Below are positions 1 through 9,472 of a stretch of 64,000 bases of DNA, piece by piece. Numbering within the stretch: position 1 is the stretch's first letter; every line of letters begins with the position of its first letter. Source of the stretch: Sinorhizobium arboris LMG 14919. GTDB lineage: Bacteria; Pseudomonadota; Alphaproteobacteria; Rhizobiales; Rhizobiaceae. The notes under the pieces are model-generated. The model was given only the letters and a program-made list of their open reading frames with translations, searched no databases and was not told the origin of the DNA. Location of the stretch: positions 558,001 through 622,000 of the forward strand of contig NZ_ATYB01000008.1 in NCBI RefSeq assembly GCF_000427465.1, given 5' to 3'. The translations under genes and the position numbers were made by a program.

Positions 1-288
1 GCCATTGTCGTCGGTCGGCGTGGCGGAGCCATTTTCGTCTTCTGTGAAGGCGCTTTCAGCCTCCAGAGCCTCCCTGATCGCTGCGGGGTTGAGGCCGCGT
101 TCGGAGCGGAACCAGGAAATGCGCTTCAGCCGGGCGAGATCGGCATCGGTATATTGTCTATGCCCCGTCACCGAACGCTCCGGCACGACGAGGCCTTGCG
201 TTTCCCATAGCCTGAGCGTCGAGGCCGACACGCCCGCTAGCCTTGCCGCCTCGGCAACCTTGTAGCGAATGCCGCCAATACCGCCCAT
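1..288 (-). CDS. MerR-family transcriptional regulator (3' end cut by window edge)
   Basis: The reverse strand reads MGGIGGIRYKVAEAARLAGVS and continues into a winged helix with ASTLRLWETQGLV and GHRQYTDADLARL, the MerR HTH signature. About 96 residues are present and the C-terminal effector part lies outside the window. The ATG at 288 is chosen because the upstream in-frame ATG is followed at once by a stop. It is divergent from the gabT-like gene across about 217 bp that hold several inverted repeats, so it may control that gene; this is inference. The ligand is unknown. Confidence 0.8.
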   Translation of the reverse strand, partial: MGGIGGIRYKVAEAARLAGVSASTLRLWETQGLVVPERSVTGHRQYTDADLARLKRISWFRSERGLNPAAIREALEAESAFTEDENGSATPTDDNG

Positions 289-319
289 CAATTCATATCC
301 TTATCACCGTGCCGGATCC

Positions 320-371
320 GTGCAGCCGCCGCGCTGGCGCTATCTAGCCGCGAGCGCGGCGGCGGCTGCAC
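320..371. repeat. Long inverted repeat in the MerR/gabT divergent region
   Basis: GTGCAGCCGCCGC at 320-332 is repeated as its exact reverse complement at 359-371, giving a 13-bp GC-rich stem around a 26-nt GC-rich loop. It lies between two divergent genes, so it is unlikely to be an ordinary terminator. It may be an operator or a leader structure; nothing in the sequence decides between these. Confidence 0.6.
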
Positions 372-407
372 AAGAAGCGCCCATCAATACGGGTGTTGCC
401 TCGATCA

Positions 408-476
408 GCAAATTTGATTTGCAATCCATCGTGAAAAATGTACCTCTTCCTGAGAAAAGTTGCAGAAAAAATGCAA
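408..476. promoter_or_regulatory. Two TTGC/GCAA dyads upstream of gabT-like gene
   Basis: GCAAA-N5-TTTGC at 408-422 and TTGCA-N7-TGCAA at 460-476 are two inverted repeats with the same half-site type, 30 to 98 bases before the gabT-like ATG and in the most AT-rich part of this region. They are candidate binding sites for the divergent MerR protein or for another regulator. No experimental match is known to me, so the call is tentative. Confidence 0.35.
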
Positions 477-505
477 TATATTCCCTCTCGACCAGGACGA
501 CAACG

Positions 506-1774
506 ATGACGAGCCTCACAGATCGCAAGAATGCAGCCATCTCCCGCGGTGTCGGAATGACCACGCAGGTCTATGCCGATCGGGCGGAAAATGCCGAGAT
601 CTGGGACAAGGAAGGCAACCGCTACATCGACTTTGCCGCCGGCATCGCCGTGGTCAATACAGGCCACCGCCACCCGAAGGTGATCGCAGCCGTCAAGGCG
701 CAGCTCGACCGCTTCACCCATACCTGCCACCAGGTGGTACCCTATGAGAACTACGTGCATCTGGCAGAGCGCCTGAACGCGATCGTTCCCGGCGACTTCG
801 CGAAGAAGACCATCTTCGTCACCACCGGTGCGGAGGCCGTCGAAAACGCCGTCAAGATCGCGCGCGCAGCGACAGGCCGCCAGGCGGTCGTCGCCTTCGG
901 CGGCGGATTCCACGGACGCACCTTCATGGGCATGGCCCTGACGGGGAAGGTCGTTCCGTACAAGGTCGGCTTCGGCGCAATGCCGGCAGATGTCTTCCAC
1001 GCCCCCTTCCCGATCGAGCTTCACGGCGTGACCGTCGAGCAGTCGCTTGCGGCGCTGAAGAAGCTCTTCGCGGCCGATGTCGATCCGGCCCGTGTCGCGG
1101 CGATCATCATCGAGCCGGTTCAGGGCGAAGGCGGCTTCTATCCGGTCCCGACCGCCTTCATGAAGGCGCTTCGCGAGATCTGCGACCAGCACGGTATCCT
1201 GCTGATTGCCGACGAGGTGCAGACCGGCTTTGCCCGCACCGGCAAGCTCTTCGCCATGGAACATCACGGTGTCGCGCCGGACCTGACGACGATGGCGAAG
1301 AGCCTCGCCGGCGGCTTCCCGCTTGCCGCCGTCACCGGCCGAGCCGAGATCATGGACGCACCCGGGCCGGGCGGCCTCGGCGGCACCTATGGCGGTAATC
1401 CGCTCGGCATCGCCGCCGCGCATGCCGTCCTCGACGTGATTGCCGAGGAGAACCTGTGCGAGCGGGCGAACCAGCTCGGCAGCCGGCTGAAGCAGCGCCT
1501 TGCAGCGATCCGCGAGAAGGTGCCGGAGATCGTCGACATCCGTGGACCCGGCTTCATGAATGCCGTCGAATTCAACGACGTGAAGACCAACCTGCCGAGC
1601 GCCGAGTTCGCCAACAGGGTCCGCCTCCTTGCCCTCGACAAGGGGCTCATCCTGCTGACCTGCGGCGTCCATGGCAACGTCATCCGCTTCCTGGCGCCGA
1701 TCACGATCCAGGACGAGGTCTTCGCAGAAGCCCTCGACATTATCGAGGTATCGATCCTCGAAGCACGCGGTTGA
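506..1774 (+). CDS. gabT: 4-aminobutyrate / 5-aminovalerate aminotransferase (GabT/DavT type)
   Basis: A 422-residue class III PLP aminotransferase that moves the amino group of 4-aminobutyrate (or 5-aminovalerate) to 2-oxoglutarate. Visible motifs are VTTGAEAVENAVKIAR, the EPVQGEGGF loop, D236 in IADEVQTGFARTG (PLP ring nitrogen) and K265 in TTMAKSLAGGF (Schiff-base lysine). The length is normal for the family. The frame is open upstream from 269, but MTSLTDRK at 506 fits the family N-terminus and follows AGGACGACA. It is followed 115 bp later by the semialdehyde dehydrogenase gene, the usual gab/dav pairing. Substrate choice between GABA and 5-aminovalerate cannot be read from sequence, but the nearby glutaryl-CoA genes make the latter plausible. 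Confidence 0.9.
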   Translation: MTSLTDRKNAAISRGVGMTTQVYADRAENAEIWDKEGNRYIDFAAGIAVVNTGHRHPKVIAAVKAQLDRFTHTCHQVVPYENYVHLAERLNAIVPGDFAKKTIFVTTGAEAVENAVKIARAATGRQAVVAFGGGFHGRTFMGMALTGKVVPYKVGFGAMPADVFHAPFPIELHGVTVEQSLAALKKLFAADVDPARVAAIIIEPVQGEGGFYPVPTAFMKALREICDQHGILLIADEVQTGFARTGKLFAMEHHGVAPDLTTMAKSLAGGFPLAAVTGRAEIMDAPGPGGLGGTYGGNPLGIAAAHAVLDVIAEENLCERANQLGSRLKQRLAAIREKVPEIVDIRGPGFMNAVEFNDVKTNLPSAEFANRVRLLALDKGLILLTCGVHGNVIRFLAPITIQDEVFAEALDIIEVSILEARG

Positions 1775-1889
1775 CGGCTGCCGGGCCGGCCGCTATCGCG
1801 GTCGCCCATGCCGGGGCGCATGATCCACGCCCTCACAAGGAATAGAAGCGATACCTGCGGTCGCCGCAGGGATCGCGGGAGGACGTCCG

Positions 1890-3365
1890 ATGGCCCTGAT
1901 GCCCGCACTCACCAGACACATCCGAACAGCGGAGCTCTTCGCCTCGCTCGGCAGCGTCACCCGGCCCTCCGAAGAATGGGCCGGCCCCACCTTCGATGTT
2001 TCCAACCCATCGACCGGCGAACTGCTCGCGACGCTTCCGGACATGGGAATCGATGACGCACGCGCGGCCATCGACGCGGCCGCCTTCGCCCAGCCTCTTT
2101 GGGCCGGCAAGCCGGCCAAGGATCGCAGCATCATCCTGCGTCGCTGGCATGACCTGATCGTCGAGCATGCCGACGACCTCGCCGCGATCCTGACCGCCGA
2201 AATGGGCAAGCCCGTCGGCGAGGCAAAGGGAGAAGTCCTGCACGCCGCTTCCTACGTCGAGTGGTACGCGGAGGAAGCCAAGCGCGTCTACGGCGAGACC
2301 TTCCCGGCACCCGCCAACGATCGGCGTATGCTCGTGATCAAGCAGCCGGTCGGCGTGGTCGGCACGATCACGCCCTGGAATTTCCCGGCCTCGATGGTCG
2401 CCCGCAAGATTTCCCCTGCGCTTGCCGCCGGCTGCACGATCGTCCTGAAGCCCGCCGAACAGACGCCGCTGGTAGCCGGCGCCATGTTTGTGCTTGCCGA
2501 GAGGGCGGGCTTCCCCGAAGGCGTGCTCAACCTTCTCTACGCCTCCGAAGGCGCCCCGATCGGGCGCGAACTCTGCAGCAATCCCAAGGTCCGAAAGATC
2601 AGCTTCACCGGATCGACGGAGGTCGGAAGGCTCCTGATGCGGCAATGCTCCGACCAGATCAAGAAGGTAAGCCTCGAGCTCGGCGGCAACGCCCCCTTCA
2701 TCGTCTTCGACGACGCCGATATCGACGAGGCGGTGGACGGCGCGGTCCAGGCGAAATTCCGCAATGCCGGCCAGACCTGCGTTTCGGCGAACCGCATCTA
2801 TGTGCAATCCGCGGTGCATGACGCGTTTGCCGACAAGTTCGTCGCGCGCGTGCGCGAACTCACGGTCGGTGACGGTTTCGCTCCCGACGTCGCCATCGGT
2901 CCGATGATCGACGCCCACGCGATCGACAAGATCGAGGCGCATGTAGCCGACGCCGTCGCCAAGGGAGCGCAGGTGCGCTCGGGCGGCAGCCGGATCGGAA
3001 CGACCGGCACCTTCTTCGAACCGACCGTGCTTACCGGCATCGCGCACGACATGCGCATCGCGCAGGAAGAGACTTTCGGGCCGATCGCCCCGATCATCCG
3101 CTTCGAGACGGCCGAGCAGGTGGTGGCCGAGGCGAACGACACGATCTACGGCCTCGCGGCCTATTTTTACGCCGAGAACCTGAAACGGGTCTGGCATGTC
3201 GCCGAGGCTCTGGAATACGGCATGGTCGGCATCAATACGGGCCGGATGTCTTCGGAAGCCGCTCCCTTCGGCGGCATCAAGCAATCGGGCATCGGCCGGG
3301 AAGGCTCCCGCCACGGTCTCGAGGACTATCTCGAGATGAAGTATCTCTGCATGGGGAATATCTGA
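1890..3365 (+). CDS. gabD: Succinate (or glutarate) semialdehyde dehydrogenase
   Basis: A 491-residue aldehyde dehydrogenase of the GabD type, oxidising succinate semialdehyde to succinate with NAD(P). It has the cofactor loop ITPWNFPASM, the GSTEVGR segment, general base E263 in LELGGNAPF and catalytic C297 in NAGQTCVSANR. The ATG at 1890 follows GGGAGGACG at a good distance. It sits directly downstream of the aminotransferase on the same strand, and the two steps together convert an omega-amino acid into a dicarboxylate. With a DavT-like partner it would act as glutarate semialdehyde dehydrogenase; the family does not separate the two activities clearly. Confidence 0.92.
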   Translation: MALMPALTRHIRTAELFASLGSVTRPSEEWAGPTFDVSNPSTGELLATLPDMGIDDARAAIDAAAFAQPLWAGKPAKDRSIILRRWHDLIVEHADDLAAILTAEMGKPVGEAKGEVLHAASYVEWYAEEAKRVYGETFPAPANDRRMLVIKQPVGVVGTITPWNFPASMVARKISPALAAGCTIVLKPAEQTPLVAGAMFVLAERAGFPEGVLNLLYASEGAPIGRELCSNPKVRKISFTGSTEVGRLLMRQCSDQIKKVSLELGGNAPFIVFDDADIDEAVDGAVQAKFRNAGQTCVSANRIYVQSAVHDAFADKFVARVRELTVGDGFAPDVAIGPMIDAHAIDKIEAHVADAVAKGAQVRSGGSRIGTTGTFFEPTVLTGIAHDMRIAQEETFGPIAPIIRFETAEQVVAEANDTIYGLAAYFYAENLKRVWHVAEALEYGMVGINTGRMSSEAAPFGGIKQSGIGREGSRHGLEDYLEMKYLCMGNI

Positions 3366-3382
3366 TCGAGGCCAGCCGGCCA

Positions 3383-3401
3383 TCTCCCCCGCAATGGGAG
3401 A
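3383..3401. terminator. Small hairpin between convergent gabD and ackA
   Basis: TCTCCC at 3383-3388 pairs with GGGAGA at 3396-3401 around a 7-nt loop. It sits in the 82-bp gap where two convergent genes end, so it could end transcription from either side. The stem is short and no T-run follows, so confidence is low. Confidence 0.3.
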
Positions 3402-3447
3402 GTACATGCAGATTCCCATCTGAGGAATCAGGTTTCGGCCGGCTTCT

Positions 3448-4626
3448 TCAAGAAGCACGGATAACTGCAAGCGTGTGGCGGGCGATCATCAATTCCTCGT
3501 CGGTGGGCATGACGTGGAGCGCGACGCGGCTGCCTCCCTTCGAGATGATCGAGGCGCCTGCATCGTTTGCCGCCGGATCGAGCTCCGCACCGAGCCAGGC
3601 GAGACCTTCGGAAATACGGGCCCGGATCGGCGCGGAGCGTTCGCCGATCCCCGCGGTAAAGACGAAAGCATCAAGGCCCCCCAAGGCTGCGGCCAGCATG
3701 CCGGCGTTGAGCGCGCAGCGATGCACGAAATGGTCGATTGCAAAGGTGGCGCGCGGATCGCCGCTCTCCAGAAGGTCGCGCATGTCGTTCGACATCCCGG
3801 AGAGACCTTTCAGTCCGGACCGATGGTAGAGGAGGTCAGAAACGTCTTGGGCGCTCATACCCCGCTGCGTGAGCAGGTAGAGGACGACGCCAGGATCAAG
3901 CTGGCCGGGCCGCGTGCCCATGGGCAGCCCGTCAAGCGCCGTGAAGCCCATCGTCGTTTCGACGCTGCGGCCATCCTTCAGCGCGCACATCGACGCGCCA
4001 CTGCCCAGATGAGCGACGATTACCCGGCCGCGGGCGACCTCCGGCGCCACCTCGCATAACCGCCCGGCGATGTATTCGTAGGAAATCCCATGAAAGCCAT
4101 AGCGCCGCACGCCCTCATCATAGAAGGCGCGCGGCAGGGCGTAGCAGTCTGTATGCTCGACGCGCCCCCGGTGGAAGGACGTGTCGAAGCAGGCAACCTG
4201 CGGCACGTCCGGCTCGATCGCCATGGCAAGGCGGATCGGCGCAAGATTGTTGGGCTGGTGCAACGGCGCGAGATCCTGATAGCTCGCAAGCCGATCGAGC
4301 ACCGGCGCGTCGATCAGCACCGGCCGGACATAGTCCGGACCGCCATGCACGACCCGGTGGCCGATCGCCCGGAGTTCGAAACCGCGAAGCGTCGACAGCC
4401 AATCGCGTGCGATTGAAAGGGCCGCCGGAAGATCTTGAACGGCGGCCGTATCGAAGCGCCGATCGATGAGCTGCGTGCCGTCGGCTGTCGTCGCCGTCAG
4501 ACGTGGCCGGGTTCCGACGCCTTCCAACCTGGCACGAATCTGCCGCTCGGGCCCCGCCGCGGCGATGCCGAAGATCTGGAACTTGAGACTGGACGAGCCG
4601 GCATTGACGACGAGCAGCGCTTCCAT
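3448..4626 (-). CDS. ackA: Acetate kinase
   Basis: A 392-residue ASKHA-fold kinase interconverting acetate plus ATP and acetyl phosphate plus ADP. The start [16 protein letters not shown] is the classic AckA N-terminus and fixes the ATG at 4626, although the frame stays open to 4707. Other family motifs visible are [50 protein letters not shown] and FTAGIGE. No phosphotransacetylase gene lies beside it, so its partner (Pta or a phosphoketolase) must be elsewhere. It is divergent from htpG across 199 bp. Confidence 0.95.
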   Translation of the reverse strand: MEALLVVNAGSSSLKFQIFGIAAAGPERQIRARLEGVGTRPRLTATTADGTQLIDRRFDTAAVQDLPAALSIARDWLSTLRGFELRAIGHRVVHGGPDYVRPVLIDAPVLDRLASYQDLAPLHQPNNLAPIRLAMAIEPDVPQVACFDTSFHRGRVEHTDCYALPRAFYDEGVRRYGFHGISYEYIAGRLCEVAPEVARGRVIVAHLGSGASMCALKDGRSVETTMGFTALDGLPMGTRPGQLDPGVVLYLLTQRGMSAQDVSDLLYHRSGLKGLSGMSNDMRDLLESGDPRATFAIDHFVHRCALNAGMLAAALGGLDAFVFTAGIGERSAPIRARISEGLAWLGAELDPAANDAGASIISKGGSRVALHVMPTDEELMIARHTLAVIRAS

Positions 4627-4764
4627 GGGTCGGATCGCTACCTCTGCCACTCGCCGCGCAAAGCCGATGCTGCCGTGATGAATGGCATGGCAAAGCCTCT
4701 CGCTCACTCCCCGTTGCGGTCACCCGGGAGCTTCGCACCGAAGCTCGGCCGCCGCAAGACGGCC

Positions 4765-4793
4765 CTTGAAATTCAAGCCGCGGCTTGCCAATT
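4765..4793 (+). promoter_or_regulatory. Heat-shock (RpoH-type) promoter of htpG
   Basis: CTTGAA at 4765-4770, a 17-nt spacer and CCAATT at 4788-4793 resemble the alphaproteobacterial RpoH (sigma-32) promoter pattern of a CTTGAA -35 box and a C-rich -10 box. The site lies 33 bp upstream of the htpG ATG, in front of the strong AAGGAGG ribosome site at 4808. Heat-shock control is expected for this chaperone. Confidence 0.65.
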
Positions 4794-4825
4794 GGGAGCA
4801 AACATCAAGGAGGTCCGAAAACGCG

Positions 4826-6715
4826 ATGAGTGAAGTCGAAACGTCCGTAGAGAAACATGTCTTCGAAGCCGATGTGGCGAAGCTGCTGCACCTGATGGTG
4901 CACTCGGTCTATTCCGACAAGAACGTCTTTCTCCGCGAGCTGATTTCGAACGCGGCCGACGCCTGCGAGAAGCTGCGTTACGAAGCGATCGTCGCCCCGG
5001 AACTGCTTGGCAGCGATCCCGCTTCGCGCATCACGCTGACGCTCGACGAGGAGAATGCCCGCCTCGTGATCGAGGACAACGGCATCGGCATGAGTCGCGA
5101 CGAACTCGTCGAGTCGCTCGGTACGATTGCGCGCTCCGGCACGCGCGCCTTCATGGAGCGAATCGAAGCGGCGCAGAACAAGGACGGGGCCCAGCTCATC
5201 GGCCAGTTCGGCGTCGGCTTCTATTCGGCCTTCATGGTGGCCGACAACGTCGATGTCGTTTCCCGCCGTGCCGGCACCGACAAGGCATGGCACTGGGCGT
5301 CCGACGGCAAGGGAAGCTACACGGTTTCGGCGGTCAGCCTTGCCGACGCGCCGGCGCGGGGCACGCGCATCACGCTGCATCTGATGGATGACGCCAAGAC
5401 CTTCACCTCCCGCTGGACGGTCGAGCGCATCGTCAAGGAGCAATCCGGCCACGTCCCGGTCCCGATCTCGATCGTCGAAAAGCCTGGAGCAGAACCGGCA
5501 CAGGTCGCAGACGGCACAGCGCTCTGGACAAAGCAGAAAAGCGAGATCAGCAAGGACGATTATACCGATTTCTATCGCGGCGTGGCCGGGCAATATGACG
5601 AGCCGGCACTGACGGTCCATTTCCGCGCCGAGGGACGCCACGAATATACGGCGCTTGCCTTCGTGCCCGGCTCGAAGCCCTTTGATCTCTTCGACCCCGA
5701 TCGCAAGGGCCGGATGAAGCTCTACGTCAAGCGCGTCTTCATCACCGACGAGGCGGAACTGCTTCCTCGTTACCTGCGCTTCGTGCGCGGCCTTATCGAC
5801 ACGGCCGACCTGCCGCTCAACGTCTCGCGCGAGATGATTCAGGAAAGTCCTCTTCTCGCGAGCATCCGCAAGGGGCTGACGAACCGGGTCCTGACCAGCA
5901 TCGAAAAGCTCGCGGAAAGCGATCCCGACGCCTTCGCCAAAGTCTGGGAAAACTTCGGCAGCGTCATCAAGGAAGGCATCTACGAGGATTTCGAGCGGCG
6001 CGGACAGCTGCTTGCGCTGTCGCGGTTCCGCACGACTGCCGACGACGAGAAACCGCGCTCCTTAAGCGATTACGTCAGGGAGATGAAGGAAGGCCAGTCG
6101 GCGATCTACTACCTGACCGGGGACAACCTCGCCCAGTTGAAGGCCTCGCCCCAGCTCGAAGGTTTTCGCGCCCGCGGAATCGAGGTGCTGCTCCTGACGT
6201 GTCCTGTCGACAGCTTCTGGGTTACGACCGCTCCCGACTTCGAAGGAAAGCCGTTCAAATCGATCACGCAAGGTGCGGCAGATCTCGCCGGCATCGCCAA
6301 GAAGGACGATGCGGACGCCGCTTCCCCGGAAGCAGGCACCGCAGTCACCGACTTCGTGAGCTTCGCCAAGGAGACGCTCGGCGAGGCTGTTTCAGACGTG
6401 CGGACCTCCGACCGGCTGACGGAGAGCGCCGTCTGCCTGGTGGCGCCCGAACAGGGACCGGATCGGCAGCTCCAGAAGATGCTGCAGGGCGCCGGGCGTA
6501 TCGAAAGCGCGCCAAAGCCCGTCCTCGAGATCAATCCCGGTCATCAGCTGATCGCCGCGCTTGCCACCTGCCCCCGGGAGGACACAGCCTTCCGTGAAGA
6601 CGCGGTCAAGCTCCTCCTCGACCAGGCACGCGTCCTCGACGGCGACAAGCCCGAAGACCCGCGCGCCTTCGCAGAAAGGCTGTCGCGCGTGTTCGATCGG
6701 GCTTTGAAGGGATGA
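4826..6715 (+). CDS. htpG: Chaperone HtpG (bacterial Hsp90)
   Basis: A 629-residue cytosolic ATP-dependent chaperone. The N-terminal GHKL ATPase shows FLRELISNAADACEKLRYE, the DNGIGMSRDEL loop and GQFGVGFYSAFMV. The middle domain includes the VKRVFITDE and DLPLNVSREMIQES segments; the C-terminal dimerisation domain follows. The ATG at 4826 is chosen over the upstream open frame (from 4682) because a strong AAGGAGGTCC site lies just ahead and MSEVETSVEKHVFEADVAKLL matches the family start. The length is typical. It is preceded by a heat-shock-type promoter and is followed by a RIME-like repeat. It is the only general stress gene in a window of catabolic functions. Confidence 0.97.
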   Translation: MSEVETSVEKHVFEADVAKLLHLMVHSVYSDKNVFLRELISNAADACEKLRYEAIVAPELLGSDPASRITLTLDEENARLVIEDNGIGMSRDELVESLGTIARSGTRAFMERIEAAQNKDGAQLIGQFGVGFYSAFMVADNVDVVSRRAGTDKAWHWASDGKGSYTVSAVSLADAPARGTRITLHLMDDAKTFTSRWTVERIVKEQSGHVPVPISIVEKPGAEPAQVADGTALWTKQKSEISKDDYTDFYRGVAGQYDEPALTVHFRAEGRHEYTALAFVPGSKPFDLFDPDRKGRMKLYVKRVFITDEAELLPRYLRFVRGLIDTADLPLNVSREMIQESPLLASIRKGLTNRVLTSIEKLAESDPDAFAKVWENFGSVIKEGIYEDFERRGQLLALSRFRTTADDEKPRSLSDYVREMKEGQSAIYYLTGDNLAQLKASPQLEGFRARGIEVLLLTCPVDSFWVTTAPDFEGKPFKSITQGAADLAGIAKKDDADAASPEAGTAVTDFVSFAKETLGEAVSDVRTSDRLTESAVCLVAPEQGPDRQLQKMLQGAGRIESAPKPVLEINPGHQLIAALATCPREDTAFREDAVKLLLDQARVLDGDKPEDPRAFAERLSRVFDRALKG

Positions 6716-6767
6716 GGCATTAACGTTTCGATGTTTCAATGAAGTCGTGAAACGCTCTTGGAGAAAA

Positions 6768-6883
6768 GCCCCTCATCCGGCCTGCCGGCCACCTTCTCCC
6801 CGCAAGCGGGGCGAAGGAGACTCGCGGCGGCCTCGCACTCGTCCCCTCGCCCCGCTTGCGGGGAGAGGGTTAGGGTGAGGGGC
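6768..6883. repeat. RIME-like rhizobial intergenic repeat
   Basis: A 116-bp element bounded by GCCCCTCA (6768-6775) and its inverse TGAGGGGC (6876-6883). Inside are two perfect palindromes, CCCCGC-AA-GCGGGG at 6798-6811 and CCCCGC-TT-GCGGGG at 6850-6863. This matches the pattern of Rhizobium-specific intergenic mosaic elements. It lies between htpG and the convergent CoA-transferase gene, where the RNA would form strong hairpins and could end or stabilise both transcripts. Confidence 0.75.
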
Positions 6884-6906
6884 ATATATTCAGGGCTCAA
6901 ATTCAC

Positions 6907-8091
6907 TTACCCACTCGTCGGCAGATCCATCCCGAGTTCGGCGAGCACCTCCTCCGTATGCTCTCCAAGCCGAGGAACGCCACGCTCCAGGGCGAGCGCC
7001 GCGCCTGAAAAGCGGATCGGCGTGCGCACGCCCGGAGACGTCCCGGTTGCCGCACCGGTGTGCGGCGTGTCCACTCGCATCTGCCGGTGGACGATCTGCG
7101 GATCGGCAAAAACGTCGGCGACGGTGTTGATCGGGCCGCCGGGAACGCCTGACGCTTCCAGCTTCTCGAGCAGCGCGTCCCTCTCGTACTTCGCCGTTTC
7201 CGCCGCGAGATCAGGCGTCAGGCTGTCGCGGTGCTGCACGCGGTCGGCATTGGTGCGGTAACGCGCATCCGCCGCGAGATCCGGCCGCCCGAGGAGTTCG
7301 CAGAACTTCACGAATTGGCGGTCGTTTCCCACCGCAACGATCAGGTGTCCGTCGGCCGTCGGGAACACCTGGTACGGCGCGATATTCGGATGGGCATTGC
7401 CGAGCCGCCGCGGCGCCTTTCCGGAAACGAGGAAATTCAGCGCCTGATTGGCGAGCACGCCGGTCATGCAGTCGAGCAGCGCCATGTCGATCTGTTGGCC
7501 CTCGCCCGTGCGCTCCCGTTGCGCCAGCGCCGCCTGCACGGCGATAACGCCATAGAGACCGGTAAAAATGTCGGCAAAGGCGACGCCGATCTTCTGCGGT
7601 TCGCGATCCGGCTCGCCCGTCAGGTCCATGATGCCGCTCATGCCCTGGACGATGTAGTCGTAGCCCGCGCGATGAGCATAGGGCCCGTCCTGTCCGAAGC
7701 CGGTGACCGAGCAATAGATGAGCCGCGGATTGACTTTCCTCAGGCTTTCATAATCGAGCCCGTATTTGGCGAGCCCGCCGACCTTGAAGTTCTCGAGCAA
7801 AACGTCGGATTGCGCAGCGAGCCGGCGCACCGCCTCCTGGCCCTCCTCGGTCGTGAAATCGAGAACGACCGACCTCTTTCCGCGGTTGCAGGCGTGGAAA
7901 TAGGCCGCATCCAACCTTTCCTTACCCATGCCTTTCACGAAAGGAGGCCCCCAGGTCCGGGTGTCGTCTCCGGCAGGACTCTCGACCTTGACCACATCAG
8001 CCCCGAGATCGGCGAGCGTCTGCCCGATCCAGGGACCCGCCAGGATGCGGGCAAGTTCGAGTACGCGGATGCCCTTGAGCGGCGCTTCCAT
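6907..8091 (-). CDS. Family III (CaiB/BaiF) CoA-transferase, probable glutarate CoA-transferase
   Basis: A 394-residue class III CoA-transferase. The N-terminus GIRVLELARILAGPWIGQTLADLGADV is typical, and D174 in AFADIFTGLYG aligns with the catalytic aspartate that forms the acyl anhydride. The ATG at 8091 starts MEAPLKGIRV. It lies 8 bp downstream of the glutaryl-CoA dehydrogenase gene on the same strand, so it probably activates glutarate using succinyl-CoA or another CoA donor, as the mammalian SUGCT enzyme does. Family III enzymes also use oxalate, carnitine and other acids, so the substrate comes from context alone. Confidence 0.85.
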   Translation of the reverse strand: MEAPLKGIRVLELARILAGPWIGQTLADLGADVVKVESPAGDDTRTWGPPFVKGMGKERLDAAYFHACNRGKRSVVLDFTTEEGQEAVRRLAAQSDVLLENFKVGGLAKYGLDYESLRKVNPRLIYCSVTGFGQDGPYAHRAGYDYIVQGMSGIMDLTGEPDREPQKIGVAFADIFTGLYGVIAVQAALAQRERTGEGQQIDMALLDCMTGVLANQALNFLVSGKAPRRLGNAHPNIAPYQVFPTADGHLIVAVGNDRQFVKFCELLGRPDLAADARYRTNADRVQHRDSLTPDLAAETAKYERDALLEKLEASGVPGGPINTVADVFADPQIVHRQMRVDTPHTGAATGTSPGVRTPIRFSGAALALERGVPRLGEHTEEVLAELGMDLPTSG

Positions 8092-8099
8092 GGCCGCGC

Positions 8100-9287
8100 T
8101 CAGAAAAAGGCCTGCAGCCCGGTCTGGGCGCGGCCGAGGATCAGCGCATGCACGTCGTGGGTGCCCTCATAGGTATTGACCGTTTCCAGGTTCATCATGT
8201 GGCGCATGACCTGGTATTCCTCGGAAATGCCGTTGCCGCCATGCATGTCGCGCGCCATTCGGGCAATATCGAGTGCCTTGCCGCAGTTGTTACGCTTGAC
8301 GATCGAGATCATCTCCGGCGCCATGCGGCCTTCGTCCATCAGCCGTCCGACCCTGAGCGAGCCCTGCAGCCCAAGCGCGATCTCGGTCTGCATGTCGGCG
8401 AGTTTTTTCTGGAAAAGCTGCGTCTGTGCGAGCGGCCGGTTGAACTGCTTGCGATCGAGGCCGTATTGCCGCGCGGCATGCCAGCAGAATTCTGCCGCGC
8501 CGAGCGCGCCCCAGGAAATGCCGTAGCGGGCGCGGTTGAGGCAGCCGAAGGGGCCTTTAAGTCCCTCGACATTCGGCAGCAGCGCCTCCTCGCCGACCTC
8601 GACATTGTCGAGAACGATTTCGCCGGTGATCGAGGCGCGCAGCGAAAGCTTGCCTGCGATCTTCGGTGCGGAAAGGCCCTTCGCGCCTTTCTCCAGCACG
8701 AAGCCCCGGATAGCATTGTCATGCGCTTCCGATTTCGCCCAGACGACGAAGACGTCGGCAAGGGGCGCATTGGAGATCCACATTTTCGAGCCGACGAGAC
8801 GGTAACCGCCCTCAGTCCTGATCGCCCGCGTCTTCATTCCCGCCGGGTCGGAGCCGGCATCCGGCTCGGTCAAACCGAAGCAGCCGATCCACTCGCCGCT
8901 GATAAGCTTGGGAAGGTATTTCCGCCTCTGCTCCTCCGAACCGTAGGCGAAGATCGGATAGATGACGAGCGACGATTGCACGCTCATCATGGATCGATAG
9001 CCGGAATCGACGCGCTCCACCTCGCGTGCGACAAGACCGTAGGCGACGTAGGACGCGCCGACACCGCCATATTCGTCGGAAACGGTGACGCCGAGAAGGC
9101 CGAGATCGCCCATCTCGCGGAAGATCGCCGGATCGGTCGTCTCTTCGCGGTAAGCCTCGATCACGCGCGGCTGCAGCTTTTCCTGGGCATAGGCTCGCGC
9201 CGTGTCACGGATCATCCGCTCGTCTTCGCTCAGTTGATCCTCGAGCAGAAACGGATCGTCCCACTGGAATTGGCTTTTGCCGGCCAT
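8100..9287 (-). CDS. gcdH: Glutaryl-CoA dehydrogenase
   Basis: A 395-residue FAD acyl-CoA dehydrogenase predicted to oxidise and decarboxylate glutaryl-CoA to crotonyl-CoA. The sequence [19 protein letters not shown], the segment [17 protein letters not shown] and the C-terminal [21 protein letters not shown] closely resemble GcdH; the catalytic glutamate is about E374 in YEGTHD. The start [19 protein letters not shown] at 9287 follows GGGAGATAG; the frame is open further upstream to 9446, but that part has no family resemblance. It forms an operon with the downstream CoA-transferase and is divergent from a LysR gene. Confidence 0.92.
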   Translation of the reverse strand: MAGKSQFQWDDPFLLEDQLSEDERMIRDTARAYAQEKLQPRVIEAYREETTDPAIFREMGDLGLLGVTVSDEYGGVGASYVAYGLVAREVERVDSGYRSMMSVQSSLVIYPIFAYGSEEQRRKYLPKLISGEWIGCFGLTEPDAGSDPAGMKTRAIRTEGGYRLVGSKMWISNAPLADVFVVWAKSEAHDNAIRGFVLEKGAKGLSAPKIAGKLSLRASITGEIVLDNVEVGEEALLPNVEGLKGPFGCLNRARYGISWGALGAAEFCWHAARQYGLDRKQFNRPLAQTQLFQKKLADMQTEIALGLQGSLRVGRLMDEGRMAPEMISIVKRNNCGKALDIARMARDMHGGNGISEEYQVMRHMMNLETVNTYEGTHDVHALILGRAQTGLQAFF

Positions 9288-9472
9288 GTCTATCTCCCGT
9301 CGCATTGTCGCGCCTCGTGTTATGACAAGCCGGGTCAAGGCTTTCAAACGAAATTGAGACACCGGCTCATGCGCCCGCTGCATGAATAGTCCGATGGGGA
9401 CCTGGCGAATGGACTTGTTATCCCGGCCATTCTTCTGATTATGCATGAAGTCCCTCGTCTCTCCTTGCGAAC

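Noticed and set aside
344..1672. 442-residue minus-strand ORF over the gabT-like gene
   Set aside because: Antisense to a clear aminotransferase, with no recognisable domain; long antisense frames are expected at this GC content.
1833..3470. 545-residue minus-strand ORF over gabD
   Set aside because: Antisense to a complete aldehyde dehydrogenase with intact catalytic residues; composition is of the artefact type.
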